A stretch of DNA of 11,106 bases from Acidobacteriota bacterium (GCA_021778315.1 JAJYCQ010000045.1:1-11106); one strand, 5' to 3'. Shown: positions 1 through 7,255, numbered from the stretch's first letter. Numbers and translations: made by a program. The notes: generated from the sequence alone by a model not told the origin.

Positions 1-159
1 AAGGGCGAAACGCTGCAGATCGAGTATTCGCAAAACGATCCAGGCAAGGGCAGGGTTCCGACCGTCGTAACCTATTGGCAGAAGGCGCGGCTGCCCTTCA
101 TCATCGGAGGATCTCTAGGGCTTACGGCGATTGTTCTTTACGTCCTCACACACATATAG
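1..159 (+). CDS. C-terminal end of a DUF3592-like membrane protein (partial, left edge)
   Basis: Frame 1 is open from the first base to the TAG at 157-159, giving 52 codons of a gene that starts outside the window. The visible part reads KGETLQIEYSQNDPGKG, which resembles the end of the extracytoplasmic domain of DUF3592 proteins (a strand followed by Y-x-P/N-x-P-type residues). A hydrophobic stretch, LPFIIGGSLGLTAIVLYVL, follows as the last transmembrane helix, and a three-residue tail ends the protein. The next gene is of the same type and begins inside this one, overlapping it by 29 bp in another frame, so the two are probably co-transcribed and translationally coupled. No function is known for the family. 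The call rests on a short C-terminal piece and is tentative. Confidence 0.55.
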   Translation, partial: KGETLQIEYSQNDPGKGRVPTVVTYWQKARLPFIIGGSLGLTAIVLYVLTHI

Positions 160-556
160 CGGAACAGGAACTACGTCGAACAAAGGCTTCCCATTGAAAC
201 TGCAGCCCACTCTCGAAAATCCCTGGCCCGAGGCCATCGCCACCGTTACCGCCTGCAAATACGAGTTCGGTGCAGGCCGCGCTCTTGCCTTCGGCATCCC
301 CACCAGCAAGCACTTCCGCATCTCCTACAACTACTTCGCCGACGACGAACTCCACACAGGCGAGTTCACCTCAGCGAAGGCCATTCCCCAGGGACATCTC
401 TTTCCCATCCGCTACAACCCCGATGCTCCGCACCAGAACTCGCACAACACAGCCAGCGCACCCCAAAGCACGCTCGGGCCCATGCTCGTCATCGGCATCA
501 TCGGCTCGCTCATCCTCTCGCTTGCATGGTTTGCAATTCTACGCGGCTGCCACTAG
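131..556 (+). CDS. DUF3592-like small membrane protein
   Basis: This 141-residue protein would start at a TTG at 131, inside the tail of the upstream gene. The frame is closed just before it (TAG at 116-118), and an AGGG lies about ten bases upstream. A second TTG at 194 would shorten it by 21 residues. The middle reads WPEAIATVTACKYEF, then a beta-rich part (HFRISYNYFADDELHTGEF), then a GHLFPIRYNPDAP element, the usual order in DUF3592 domains. One transmembrane helix lies at about residues 117-137 with a very short tail. There is no N-terminal helix, unlike two-helix DUF3592 proteins, so this is a short form or its start is misjudged. Its stop overlaps the stop of the convergent HD-domain gene. 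Function unknown. Confidence 0.65.
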   Translation: MFFTSSHTYSGTGTTSNKGFPLKLQPTLENPWPEAIATVTACKYEFGAGRALAFGIPTSKHFRISYNYFADDELHTGEFTSAKAIPQGHLFPIRYNPDAPHQNSHNTASAPQSTLGPMLVIGIIGSLILSLAWFAILRGCH

Positions 557-1176
557 CCTCCGGTGACAACCCCCAGCAAGCCAAGTTCCGCAGCGTGCTC
601 CTGCATCGCGCGAAGACAGTTCCCAATGTGCTCTTCCACGGGAATCCCCAGCAACTCAGCTCCTCGCGTAATATCTTCGCGCTTCACCGCCCGCGCAAAC
701 GCCTTGTCCTTCATCTTCTTTTTCACGCTCGCGACCTCGACCTCTGCGATCGCCTTGCTCGGCTTCACCAGCGCGCACGCGGTCAGGAAGCCCGCAAGCT
801 CATCGCTGGCAAACAGCGCTTTATCCAGATGCGTCTCCGGCAACACGCCCGAATAATCCGCATGCGCCAAAATCGCATGCAGGATCTCCTCCGGCCAGCC
901 GTTTTCTCTCAAGTACGCAACCCCCACAAACGGATGCTCTTCAGGCGTCGGGTGGCGGTCGTAATCAAAGTCATGCAGCAGCCCTGCGCAGCGATATAAC
1001 TCTGTAAAGCGCTCCGCCTCATCGCCTTTCAGGCCGAGCCGTGCCGCCTCCCGCACGCCATAACTCTCGGTACATCGTGCCACCGACAGGCCGTGTTTCA
1101 CCAGCGACTCATTGGCGGTCCACTCCCGCAGTAAGGCCTCTGCCTTCTGCGCTCCAAACTCCTGCTCCATACTCAT
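553..1176 (-). CDS. HD-domain (HDIG-type) putative phosphohydrolase
   Basis: The 207-residue soluble protein carries the metal-binding pattern of the HD superfamily: His28 in LVKHGLSVA, the His68-Asp69 pair in AGLLHDFDYDRHP, His100/His105 in ILHAILAHADYSG, and Asp125 in FASDELAGF. Such proteins usually hydrolyse phosphomonoesters or nucleotides using a divalent metal; the substrate cannot be told from sequence. The ATG at 1174-1176 is preceded by GGGAG eight bases upstream, a good ribosome binding site. A second ATG two codons later is possible. The gene faces the regulator gene head to head across about 200 bp. Its last codon overlaps the stop of the convergent DUF3592-like gene, leaving no room for a separate terminator. 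Confidence 0.85.
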   Translation of the reverse strand: MSMEQEFGAQKAEALLREWTANESLVKHGLSVARCTESYGVREAARLGLKGDEAERFTELYRCAGLLHDFDYDRHPTPEEHPFVGVAYLRENGWPEEILHAILAHADYSGVLPETHLDKALFASDELAGFLTACALVKPSKAIAEVEVASVKKKMKDKAFARAVKREDITRGAELLGIPVEEHIGNCLRAMQEHAAELGLLGVVTGG

Positions 1177-1374
1177 CTCGTTTACTCCCTAAACATCTTC
1201 CTAAGGTTTACCACTTTGGTTCCCTTACCGTTTTCTACCATCTTTTTGGCAGAATCTCCGGCATTACTCTTGACTCTTAGGGCACCCGGTGTCACTCTAG
1301 GCACATCGCCTGTCTCCGTTATCGGACGCAAGCGTACGGTGCCCGCTCTGGCAGCCGTCCGCAGCACACAATTT

Positions 1375-1962
1375 ATGGCAACCATGATGGCGCCCGTCAG
1401 CGCATTGGAGGTGCAGCCCGAGGCTGACTCGTCCGAGCGTGAGCTCCCGCAGCGTGAGGTTCTACGCTGTGACGCCTGCAAGCTGGTGCAATTTCGCACC
1501 GCTACAGACACCTGCCGCCGCTGCAAGAAGTCCTTGCTGCCCGAGCCACCCAAAGTCCAACCCGCGATCGCTCTTGTCCTCGAGCCATCACCTGAGAGCC
1601 ACGATGGGGGTCCCCAAGTAGCCGCTGCCGTGCGCGATCTCCGCCACGTCCGCAACCTCTCCCAGCGCCAACTCGCTGCGCGGATGGGCGTGCCACGCAC
1701 TTATATCTCCAAGATCGAGAATGGCAAGGCCATGCCGACCCTGTCCTCGCTCGATCGCCTCGCCCGCGCCCTGCAAGTCGACATCTCCGCCCTGCTGCGT
1801 GACGCGCCGACCCGTCACCGCGACGAGTCGGCCGTCTTGCTCACTGATCCCTTCCTCTCCGAGATTGCCAAATATACGGCGCATCTCACCTCGACCCAGA
1901 AGTCCATCTTCCTCAACCATGTCCGCGAGTTGTCGCAGAGTCGCAATCGCCGCACGGCCTGA
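1375..1962 (+). CDS. XRE-family regulator with N-terminal zinc-ribbon-like motif
   Basis: From the ATG at 1375 the protein has 195 residues. Residues 32-50 hold two CxxC knuckles (CDAC and CRRC, 11 residues apart), a treble-clef or zinc-ribbon-like pattern. After a Pro-rich linker, residues 86-141 form an XRE/Cro-type helix-turn-helix: AVRDLRHVRNLSQRQLAARM, then GVPRTYISKIENG, then a third helix region LSSLDRLARALQ. The C-terminal 50 residues are unassigned and may mediate dimerisation. It is probably a cytoplasmic DNA-binding regulator; its targets are unknown, though the divergent HD gene is a natural candidate. The frame stays open upstream to a TTG at 1216, but that stretch does not read like protein. 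No clear ribosome site marks 1375, and ATGs at 1384 and 1387 are alternatives. Confidence 0.82.
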   Translation: MATMMAPVSALEVQPEADSSERELPQREVLRCDACKLVQFRTATDTCRRCKKSLLPEPPKVQPAIALVLEPSPESHDGGPQVAAAVRDLRHVRNLSQRQLAARMGVPRTYISKIENGKAMPTLSSLDRLARALQVDISALLRDAPTRHRDESAVLLTDPFLSEIAKYTAHLTSTQKSIFLNHVRELSQSRNRRTA

Positions 1963-1990
1963 TCGACCGGTAAAGCTCCCTGTACCTCCC

Positions 1991-2033
1991 GGCGTCGCAA
2001 CGCTCGCTTTCTCCAGGCGACCGCTGCGACGCC
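1991..2033 (+). terminator. Long imperfect hairpin after the XRE regulator gene
   Basis: GGCGTCGCA at 1991-1999 is perfectly complementary to TGCGACGCC at 2025-2033. Inside, CGCTCGC (2001-2007) pairs with GCGACCG (2017-2023) with a single C-C mismatch, leaving a 9-base loop. The hairpin begins 28 bp after the regulator's stop, so it probably ends or stabilises that transcript. It lacks an immediate T-run; the only T tract nearby (about 2063-2068) is some 30 bp further on. A Rho-independent role is therefore uncertain. The rest of the gap to uppS shows no clear promoter. Confidence 0.45.
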
Positions 2034-2175
2034 TCTCCGTCTTCAGGCACGATATGTTCTTCTCTTTTTTATGACAGCCGGGCCCCTCTGCCGTCCAATA
2101 CACGTCTGAGAGACTAGAAATGAGATTAAGGAAAGAATCCCTGTTCCCTAATCCCCGCCTTTCAGCTATCGTCAT

Positions 2176-3105
2176 TTGAGCGAGTCAACTGTGCGCGAAC
2201 CTTCTTCCAGCCGCGTCTATCAGCGTTCCAACCGGGCCAATGAACTAACTCCCGAGGAGCGCGCCCTCTACGATACGTTCGACCTCGAGCGCATGCCCCA
2301 GCACGTCGCCATTATCATGGACGGCAATGGCCGCTGGGCTGGCAAGCGCGCCCTGAAGCGATTCCTTGGCCACCAACAGGGAGCTGAGTGCGTCCAGTTC
2401 GTCGTAGAGACCGCCTCGCGCATCGATCTTCCATGGCTCACCCTGTATGCCTTCTCGCTGGAGAACAACCTTCGCCGCCCCAAAAATGAGGTCAACTTCC
2501 TGATGAAGTTGCTGAAGAGTTACCTCATCTCCAACGTCAAACGGATGAACGACAACAACATCCGCATGGCCTACATTGGACGCACTCACGAGCTACCGCA
2601 GGAAGTTCAGGACACCATGCAGTGGGCCTCTGAGCAGACTGCCAAAAACACCGGCACCACCCTGACCCTTGCGCTCAACTATGGGGCGCGTTCCGAGATT
2701 GTCGATGCTGCCCGAAAGCTCGTCCACAATATGATAGCGGAAGCCCACAGGCGCGGCATCTCTGTTGAAGATATGCTGGCAGCGGAAGGAGTCGATGACG
2801 CGATCAAAGCTCGCATTGACGAGCCGCAACTCAATGCAGCGCTCTACACCGCGAACATGCCCGACCCCGATCTTGTCGTCCGAACCTCTGGGGAGCAACG
2901 CATCTCGAACTTCCTGCTTTGGCAGATCGCGTATGCCGAGATCTTCGTCACCGACCGCCTGTGGCCGGACTTTCGCGGCATCCACCTCCTTGAGGCCATT
3001 GCGGAATACCAGCAACGAGAGCGGCGGTTTGGCGGACTCGGAGAATCCTCGGACGAGGCCCTGGCCGACACCCTCCCGTCGGAAGCCGAGCTTGCGCGGC
3101 GCTAA
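2176..3105 (+). CDS. uppS: Isoprenyl transferase / undecaprenyl diphosphate synthase
   Basis: This cis-prenyltransferase condenses isopentenyl diphosphate onto farnesyl diphosphate to build the C55 lipid carrier for peptidoglycan and other wall polymers. Family motifs appear in order: HVAIIMDGNGRWA (residues 43-55, catalytic Asp49), the GH at 65-66, LYAFSLEN, DPDLVVRTSGEQRISNFLLWQ (230-250, with the diphosphate-binding Arg236, Arg242 and Ser244) and AYAEIFVTDRLWPDF. At 309 residues it exceeds the usual ~250, mostly from about 30 extra N-terminal and 20 C-terminal residues. The TTG at 2176 has no clear ribosome site; GTG at 2191 and ATG at 2293 are alternatives. The flexible-loop motif, normally ENWxRP, is ENNLRRP here: no Trp and one residue longer. 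cdsA, a frequent neighbour, is 3.3 kb away. Confidence 0.95.
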   Translation: MSESTVREPSSSRVYQRSNRANELTPEERALYDTFDLERMPQHVAIIMDGNGRWAGKRALKRFLGHQQGAECVQFVVETASRIDLPWLTLYAFSLENNLRRPKNEVNFLMKLLKSYLISNVKRMNDNNIRMAYIGRTHELPQEVQDTMQWASEQTAKNTGTTLTLALNYGARSEIVDAARKLVHNMIAEAHRRGISVEDMLAAEGVDDAIKARIDEPQLNAALYTANMPDPDLVVRTSGEQRISNFLLWQIAYAEIFVTDRLWPDFRGIHLLEAIAEYQQRERRFGGLGESSDEALADTLPSEAELARR

Positions 3106-3226
3106 GCTCCCTCTTGCGGCAATCACTGTCCCGAATCTTTCCTGCCAATAACCGACCCGTTGTTCGGCACCCGTACCCACATCAATGTGTGCTTGAATGA
3201 GAAAAACGATGTCGATGGTCGGCTGA

Positions 3227-3254
3227 GATTGCGTCTCGCCGGCACGACGCAATT
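3227..3254 (+). other. Hairpin between uppS and the lipoprotein gene
   Basis: ATTGCGTC at 3228-3235 and GACGCAAT at 3246-3253 are perfectly complementary. A further G-T pair closes the outside, and the loop is ten bases. No T-run follows. It lies 122 bp after the uppS stop and 43 bp before the lipoprotein start, so it could be part of an uppS terminator or a structured leader of the lipoprotein mRNA. Sequence alone does not decide between these. Confidence 0.35.
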
Positions 3255-3296
3255 GCGCCAGCCCGGGACTTTCGGGACACTATCCACGGAGGCGGC

Positions 3297-4349
3297 ATGA
3301 AACCAACCGCAGCGACCGCAACACGGCTCACGGCACTTGGCCTTGCCCTTGGCATGACCCTCTTACTCGCCGGTTGCGCCAGTGCCGGTAGCACCTACGG
3401 CAACACCACCGGAGCCCCTGCCACCGGAGTCTACGTCATCCAGAACACCGCTACCACGGGGACAACCACTGCATCCGCCTCCGTACTCCAATTTTCCTCG
3501 GCTGCCTCCGGTGCGGCCGCACCCGTTGCAACCATTCAGAATCTGAAGGTTACCTCTCTCGGTTTACTCGCGATCGACGGCACCGGCAATCTCTACACCG
3601 CCGCTACCCAGGGCACCACAGGCACATCGCTGGTTGAATTCCCCGCGGGCTCGCAGAACAACGCCCAGCCCACCCGGTCGATCCCATTCAACGCGACCAC
3701 CGGGCTGACTACCGTTAGCAGCCTATCAGCGACCACCACTGGCGAACTTTACGCCTCGAACGGTGGAGGAGTGGTTGACCTCTTCAGTGCTACAGCTACA
3801 GGCTCTGTGGCGCCCTCCAGCAGCGTCAGCATCACCTCTGACGCTGGACCTCAGGCTACGGCAGTCGATCCCGCCGGCAATCTATACGTTGCCACCGCGG
3901 CACCTCTGAACAACATCGCCATTGCGCCAATCGTCGTGTTTGCTCCCGGAGCAACGACGCCCGCACGGTCCATCGCGGGCCCGCTCACCCTGCTGGGGAT
4001 CACGACTCCGAAGGCATTGGCGACGGACACTGCCGGCAATCTCTATGTGGCGAATGTGGTCTCCGGCGTCTCCAGCATCCTTGTCTTCGAGCCGACAGCG
4101 ACCGGTAACACCCCTCCCATGCGTGACATAACCGGTAGCAATACGCTGCTCGGGTGCGTTGGCGGCATCGCTGTCGATACGGAGGGTGGGTTCCTGTACG
4201 TGGTCTCCACGCCGACCTGCGGCAGCACCGCCAGCCCGACTGTCCTCAAGTTTTCCACTACCGGCACGGGCAACATTGCTCCAGTCTCGAGTTTTACCTC
4301 GACTGCCTGGACCAATCCGGACGCGGGCTTGTCCATCGCTGTTTTCTAG
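3297..4349 (+). CDS. Lipoprotein with NHL/beta-propeller-like repeats
   Basis: The 350-residue product begins with a lipoprotein signal peptide: a short positive start, a hydrophobic stretch, and the lipobox L24-A25-G26-C27, so Cys27 should be lipidated after cleavage by signal peptidase II. The ATG at 3297 follows GGAGG at 3288-3292. The mature part is rich in Thr, Ala, Ser and Gly. It carries a repeat about every 45-53 residues with the core D-x-x-GNLYVA (residues 97-100, 149-152, 194-197, 247-250, 298-301), each followed by a strand such as VVFAPGA or LVFEPTA. This looks like a small beta-propeller of NHL/YVTN type, common as cell-surface proteins in Acidobacteria. Ligand and role are unknown. 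It converges on the GH127-family gene with only 33 bp between stops and no visible terminator. Confidence 0.8.
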   Translation: MKPTAATATRLTALGLALGMTLLLAGCASAGSTYGNTTGAPATGVYVIQNTATTGTTTASASVLQFSSAASGAAAPVATIQNLKVTSLGLLAIDGTGNLYTAATQGTTGTSLVEFPAGSQNNAQPTRSIPFNATTGLTTVSSLSATTTGELYASNGGGVVDLFSATATGSVAPSSSVSITSDAGPQATAVDPAGNLYVATAAPLNNIAIAPIVVFAPGATTPARSIAGPLTLLGITTPKALATDTAGNLYVANVVSGVSSILVFEPTATGNTPPMRDITGSNTLLGCVGGIAVDTEGGFLYVVSTPTCGSTASPTVLKFSTTGTGNIAPVSSFTSTAWTNPDAGLSIAVF

Positions 4350-4382
4350 CGCGCAATCACTCGGTGGCTTGAGGCTGTCCGG

Positions 4383-6194
4383 CTACGCGAGTTGCAGGTA
4401 AGTCGTGTAAGTAGAGTCGCCTACGTCTGTAAAGGGGACGAGCCGCAAGGGTGCTTGTTCGGCGTCGATCGTCCACTCCGCGCTACCGCTGCGATTTGCC
4501 TCCAGCACCTGTTTCCTTGTCAGCGCGGATTGTTGCTCTGTTTTTGCAAACAGTACGAGCGGCCCATACATCAACGCCACGACGTGGGGGTGCGCTGCGT
4601 CGATCGGCTCCAGGCGCAGCTTCGAGGGTAGTTCAAGCTGTACGACATCACCGTTCCTCCACCTGCGCCGCAGGACGGCGAAGCCCTTCGTCACTTCGAG
4701 CGGTGTTGGGCGGCCGTTCACGGCGATTGTTGCTCCATCAGCCCAGGCTGGGACTCTCAGGTGTAGGGCGAAAGTTGTTGAGCGTGAGGACCTTACGTGG
4801 AATTCAACGGCGTCCTGCAAGGGGTAGAGGCCGCGCTGCTCCAGTTCAACGTGGGTTGAGCCTTCGTTCCAGCGCAGGACGGAAGGGACGTACAGGTTCA
4901 CCCAGACGGCTCCGGGCTCTTGCAGATAGCTATTGATTCCGTAGTCCGCGACGACCTGAGGAAGGGTGCCCGAGCAGCAGGCCCAGTTGCCATCGTGATA
5001 GACGCGCTTGCCTTGGAAGTTATAGTCGGAGTAGTAGAAAGTGCTGCCGTCGGGCTTGAGCGGGAGGGCTCCAAGGACGGTGTTGTACATGACGCGCTCC
5101 ATGCTGTCGCCGTAGCGGCCATCGCGTGTGACGCGGAGAAGATAGCGGGTGAGCTTCATGTGCGCGTAGGCGCCACAGGGGGTCTCGAAGCTGGCGTGGG
5201 TGTTGGTGAGGCTGTCAAACAGGGCGCTCGATCCAGTCGCCTGAAGCCTCTCGTGCGGCCCCCAGCCTCCGGTCGCAAAACTCTGATTCTGAAGAATATC
5301 GAAGCCGTTCTTCGCCGCGACGAGGTGCTTTTCGCTGCCTGCCACGAGGTAGGCCTGCATCGCCGAGTTGAGAGAATTCACGTAGCTGTAGGCGTGTCGG
5401 CCGGCGAGAGGGTTTTCTCCTTGCGCGAGAGGGTCAAACTCTGTGGAGTCATTCAGATACTGCTCGGCGAGCTGGCGATACTGCTGGCCAGCGCCCATCT
5501 GGGAGACTAGAAAGAGGTTTTCGGGCAGGGTGTAGCTCTCGTCCCAGCTCCACGAGATGTCCTTGCCCTTGCGCCAGGGTACGTCGTGGTCCACGGCGTG
5601 GCCGGGAAGGTGGGGAGTTGCGGTGTTGGTGGTGGCGTCGAGGAGATGGAAGGCCTGGGGGTCGTGGACGAGGCGGTGAGAATCCATCAGGCCGCAGACG
5701 AGTTTGTCGTAGCAGTAGGCGGGAAATCGGTTCACTTCGTAGTAGCGCGAGTTGATGGTTGACGCATATAACTGATTCAATTGCAGCACTTTATCGCGGG
5801 TGGCGGGGTCGCCGGTGATGCCGTAGTAGCGCGCCAGCGCCGAGACCCACTGGCCGTAGTTGCAGCTGGGAGCAAAGCCTGCGCTGTCGGTCATGTAGTC
5901 GTAATCCGGTCGATAGGTGTACCAGCCTCCGAGGTCGTCGCCGGGAGCGGGCAGGCCGGCCATGGCTCGCAGGGGCTTGAGCAGGCTGTCGTTGCTGAGA
6001 CTCATCAGGAGGCTGTGGGTGCTTTCGAGCTGTGCGAGGTGTGGCTGGCTGGTCAGCGTGACCTGCCCGTAGCTGACTTCTGCCAGGGGAGGTACTGCTG
6101 TATCTGTTGCAAAGGCTTGGCTTCCGAGTCCACAAGCAGCGGCTGCAGAGCCCGAGAGCTGGAGAAACACGCGACGCGACAGGTTACGGTTCAT
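4383..6194 (-). CDS. Tat-exported GH127/DUF1680-family glycoside hydrolase
   Basis: The 603-residue enzyme belongs to the DUF1680 group that includes GH127 beta-L-arabinofuranosidases. The N-terminus is a twin-arginine signal (SRRVFLQ at residues 6-12), a hydrophobic stretch and a likely cleavage after AFA (27-29), so it is exported folded. A helical (alpha/alpha)6-type domain follows, including ETPCGAYAHMKLTRYLLRV near 337-355. The Cys-Cys pair is in NWACCSGTLPQ (Cys406-Cys407). In characterised GH127, one Glu and three Cys bind zinc and one of those Cys is the nucleophile. The C-terminal third is beta-rich (LHLRVPAWADGATIAVNG). A GAGGA lies about ten bases before the ATG. Members act on arabinofuranosides or other plant and microbial glycans; the exact substrate is not readable here. 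Glu337 and Cys340 are one residue further apart than the ExC I remember for the family. Confidence 0.85.
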   Translation of the reverse strand: MNRNLSRRVFLQLSGSAAAACGLGSQAFATDTAVPPLAEVSYGQVTLTSQPHLAQLESTHSLLMSLSNDSLLKPLRAMAGLPAPGDDLGGWYTYRPDYDYMTDSAGFAPSCNYGQWVSALARYYGITGDPATRDKVLQLNQLYASTINSRYYEVNRFPAYCYDKLVCGLMDSHRLVHDPQAFHLLDATTNTATPHLPGHAVDHDVPWRKGKDISWSWDESYTLPENLFLVSQMGAGQQYRQLAEQYLNDSTEFDPLAQGENPLAGRHAYSYVNSLNSAMQAYLVAGSEKHLVAAKNGFDILQNQSFATGGWGPHERLQATGSSALFDSLTNTHASFETPCGAYAHMKLTRYLLRVTRDGRYGDSMERVMYNTVLGALPLKPDGSTFYYSDYNFQGKRVYHDGNWACCSGTLPQVVADYGINSYLQEPGAVWVNLYVPSVLRWNEGSTHVELEQRGLYPLQDAVEFHVRSSRSTTFALHLRVPAWADGATIAVNGRPTPLEVTKGFAVLRRRWRNGDVVQLELPSKLRLEPIDAAHPHVVALMYGPLVLFAKTEQQSALTRKQVLEANRSGSAEWTIDAEQAPLRLVPFTDVGDSTYTTYLQLA

Positions 6195-6265
6195 GACAGG
6201 GAGATCCTCGGAGGGGATGGGGCGATGATGGTATTGCCGAAGCCGGGAGGTGCCATCGAAGTGCG

Positions 6266-6295
6266 ATTGTAGATCGTTGGGGCGAGGTCTGTCGC
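6266..6295 (-). promoter_or_regulatory. Candidate sigma-70-type promoter for the GH127-family gene
   Basis: On the minus strand, GCGACA (6290-6295; 4 of 6 consensus bases) is followed after 18 bases by TACAAT (6266-6271; 5 of 6). Transcription would start near 6259, leaving a leader of about 65 bases before the ATG at 6194. The -10 box stands out in a G-rich region with few such hexamers. This is a pattern match only. No equally good promoter is visible for the divergent cdsA in the same 215-bp gap. Confidence 0.38.
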
Positions 6296-6409
6296 GTTGT
6301 GTGGGGGCTGGACGGAGGTGGGGGCTGCTGCGGGTAGGCTGTGTAACTTGCTGAATCGATGGACTCAGTTACCGGCTTTTGCTGCGTCGATGTATTCTCA
6401 ACAAGGCCT

Positions 6410-7255
6410 ATGAAGCGAATCCTTACAGCTATCGTTCTGATCACCCTGGTTGCGGCGCTGATCTTTTTTGGCAAGATGTGGATGGTGACCCTTGCAGCCG
6501 CGCTGGTGGCGGGGTTGGCGGCAATGGAGTTCCGCGGATTTGCGGAGGCTGGGGGGTGCCCGATACCGCTTTGGTGGGCTATTTCTGCGGTGTTTTTGTT
6601 CTTTCTGGCTACGTTTTACAGGCCGGTGGATACGATCTCGGTGGTGGCGTTTGTGACGCTGGTGCTGTTTGCGGTGGCGGCATTTCGGATGTCGCTGGAG
6701 AGGGTGCTTTGGCAGACGTCGGTGGGGTTGTTGATGCTGGTGTATACGGCGTACCCGTTGACGCTTATACCGCAGATTCTAAACGAGGAAAACGGTACGG
6801 CGCTGCTGCTGTTCCTGTTCATCTGCGTGTGGTCGGGGGACATTGCGGCGCTGTATATTGGGAAGCGGTTTGGGAAGAGGAAGTTTGCTCCGCGGCTGTC
6901 GCCGAATAAGACGTGGGAGGGCGCGATTGCGTCGATTGTGGCGTCTTGTTTGTTTGGTATGTCGCTGATTCTGTTGGGGGATTGGCTTACGCAACAGAAT
7001 TCGAGCTTTACGAAGCTGCATACCAGCGAGCCGTGGTGGGTGTTTCTGATTCTGGCAGCGGTGCTGAATGCTGCGGCGCAGTTTGGAGATCTTTTAGAAT
7101 CAGCGCTTAAGCGGGGGGCCGGGGTGAAGGATTCGGGCACGATGCTGCCCGGGCATGGGGGCATGCTGGACCGGATTGATGCGCTGTTGGTGGCGGCTCC
7201 GGTTCTTTGGTTCGTTATTGTGCTGCGAGACTATTTTTCGCTCGGAAGTTTGTAG
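6410..7255 (+). CDS. cdsA: Phosphatidate cytidylyltransferase (CDP-diglyceride synthase)
   Basis: This integral membrane enzyme makes CDP-diacylglycerol from CTP and phosphatidate, the precursor of all membrane phospholipids. From the ATG at 6410 it has 281 residues and several hydrophobic helices, the first starting right after MKRILTA. The family signature is clear: GDIAALYIGKRFGKRKF (143-159), SPNKTWEG (164-171), then GDLLESALKRGAGVKDSG (226-243) and LPGHGGMLDRIDAL (246-259), which carries the C-terminal CDP-alcohol-binding Asp and Arg residues. An AAGG lies four bases before the chosen start. An upstream in-frame ATG at 6359 adds 17 residues that do not look like a membrane N-terminus. 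dxr and rseP, often found after cdsA, do not follow: the next gene is zwf on the other strand. Confidence 0.95.
   Translation: MKRILTAIVLITLVAALIFFGKMWMVTLAAALVAGLAAMEFRGFAEAGGCPIPLWWAISAVFLFFLATFYRPVDTISVVAFVTLVLFAVAAFRMSLERVLWQTSVGLLMLVYTAYPLTLIPQILNEENGTALLLFLFICVWSGDIAALYIGKRFGKRKFAPRLSPNKTWEGAIASIVASCLFGMSLILLGDWLTQQNSSFTKLHTSEPWWVFLILAAVLNAAAQFGDLLESALKRGAGVKDSGTMLPGHGGMLDRIDALLVAAPVLWFVIVLRDYFSLGSL

Noticed and set aside
1216..1374. N-terminal extension of the XRE regulator to a TTG at 1216
   Set aside because: The 53 extra residues look like translated promoter DNA, and no ribosome site precedes the TTG. A TTGACT at 1270-1275 in this stretch has no convincing -10 partner, so no promoter is called.
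1182..1700. Minus-strand frame ending in a Lys-rich tail that looks protein-like near 1182-1260
   Set aside because: Most of it lies antisense to the XRE regulator and is Arg/Ser/Thr-rich. The tail only reflects AT-richer leader DNA before the HD gene.
3279..3287. DnaA-box-like CTATCCACG before the lipoprotein gene
   Set aside because: It is a single site with two mismatches to the consensus. With no cluster, dnaA or dnaN nearby, it does not support an origin despite the skew change.
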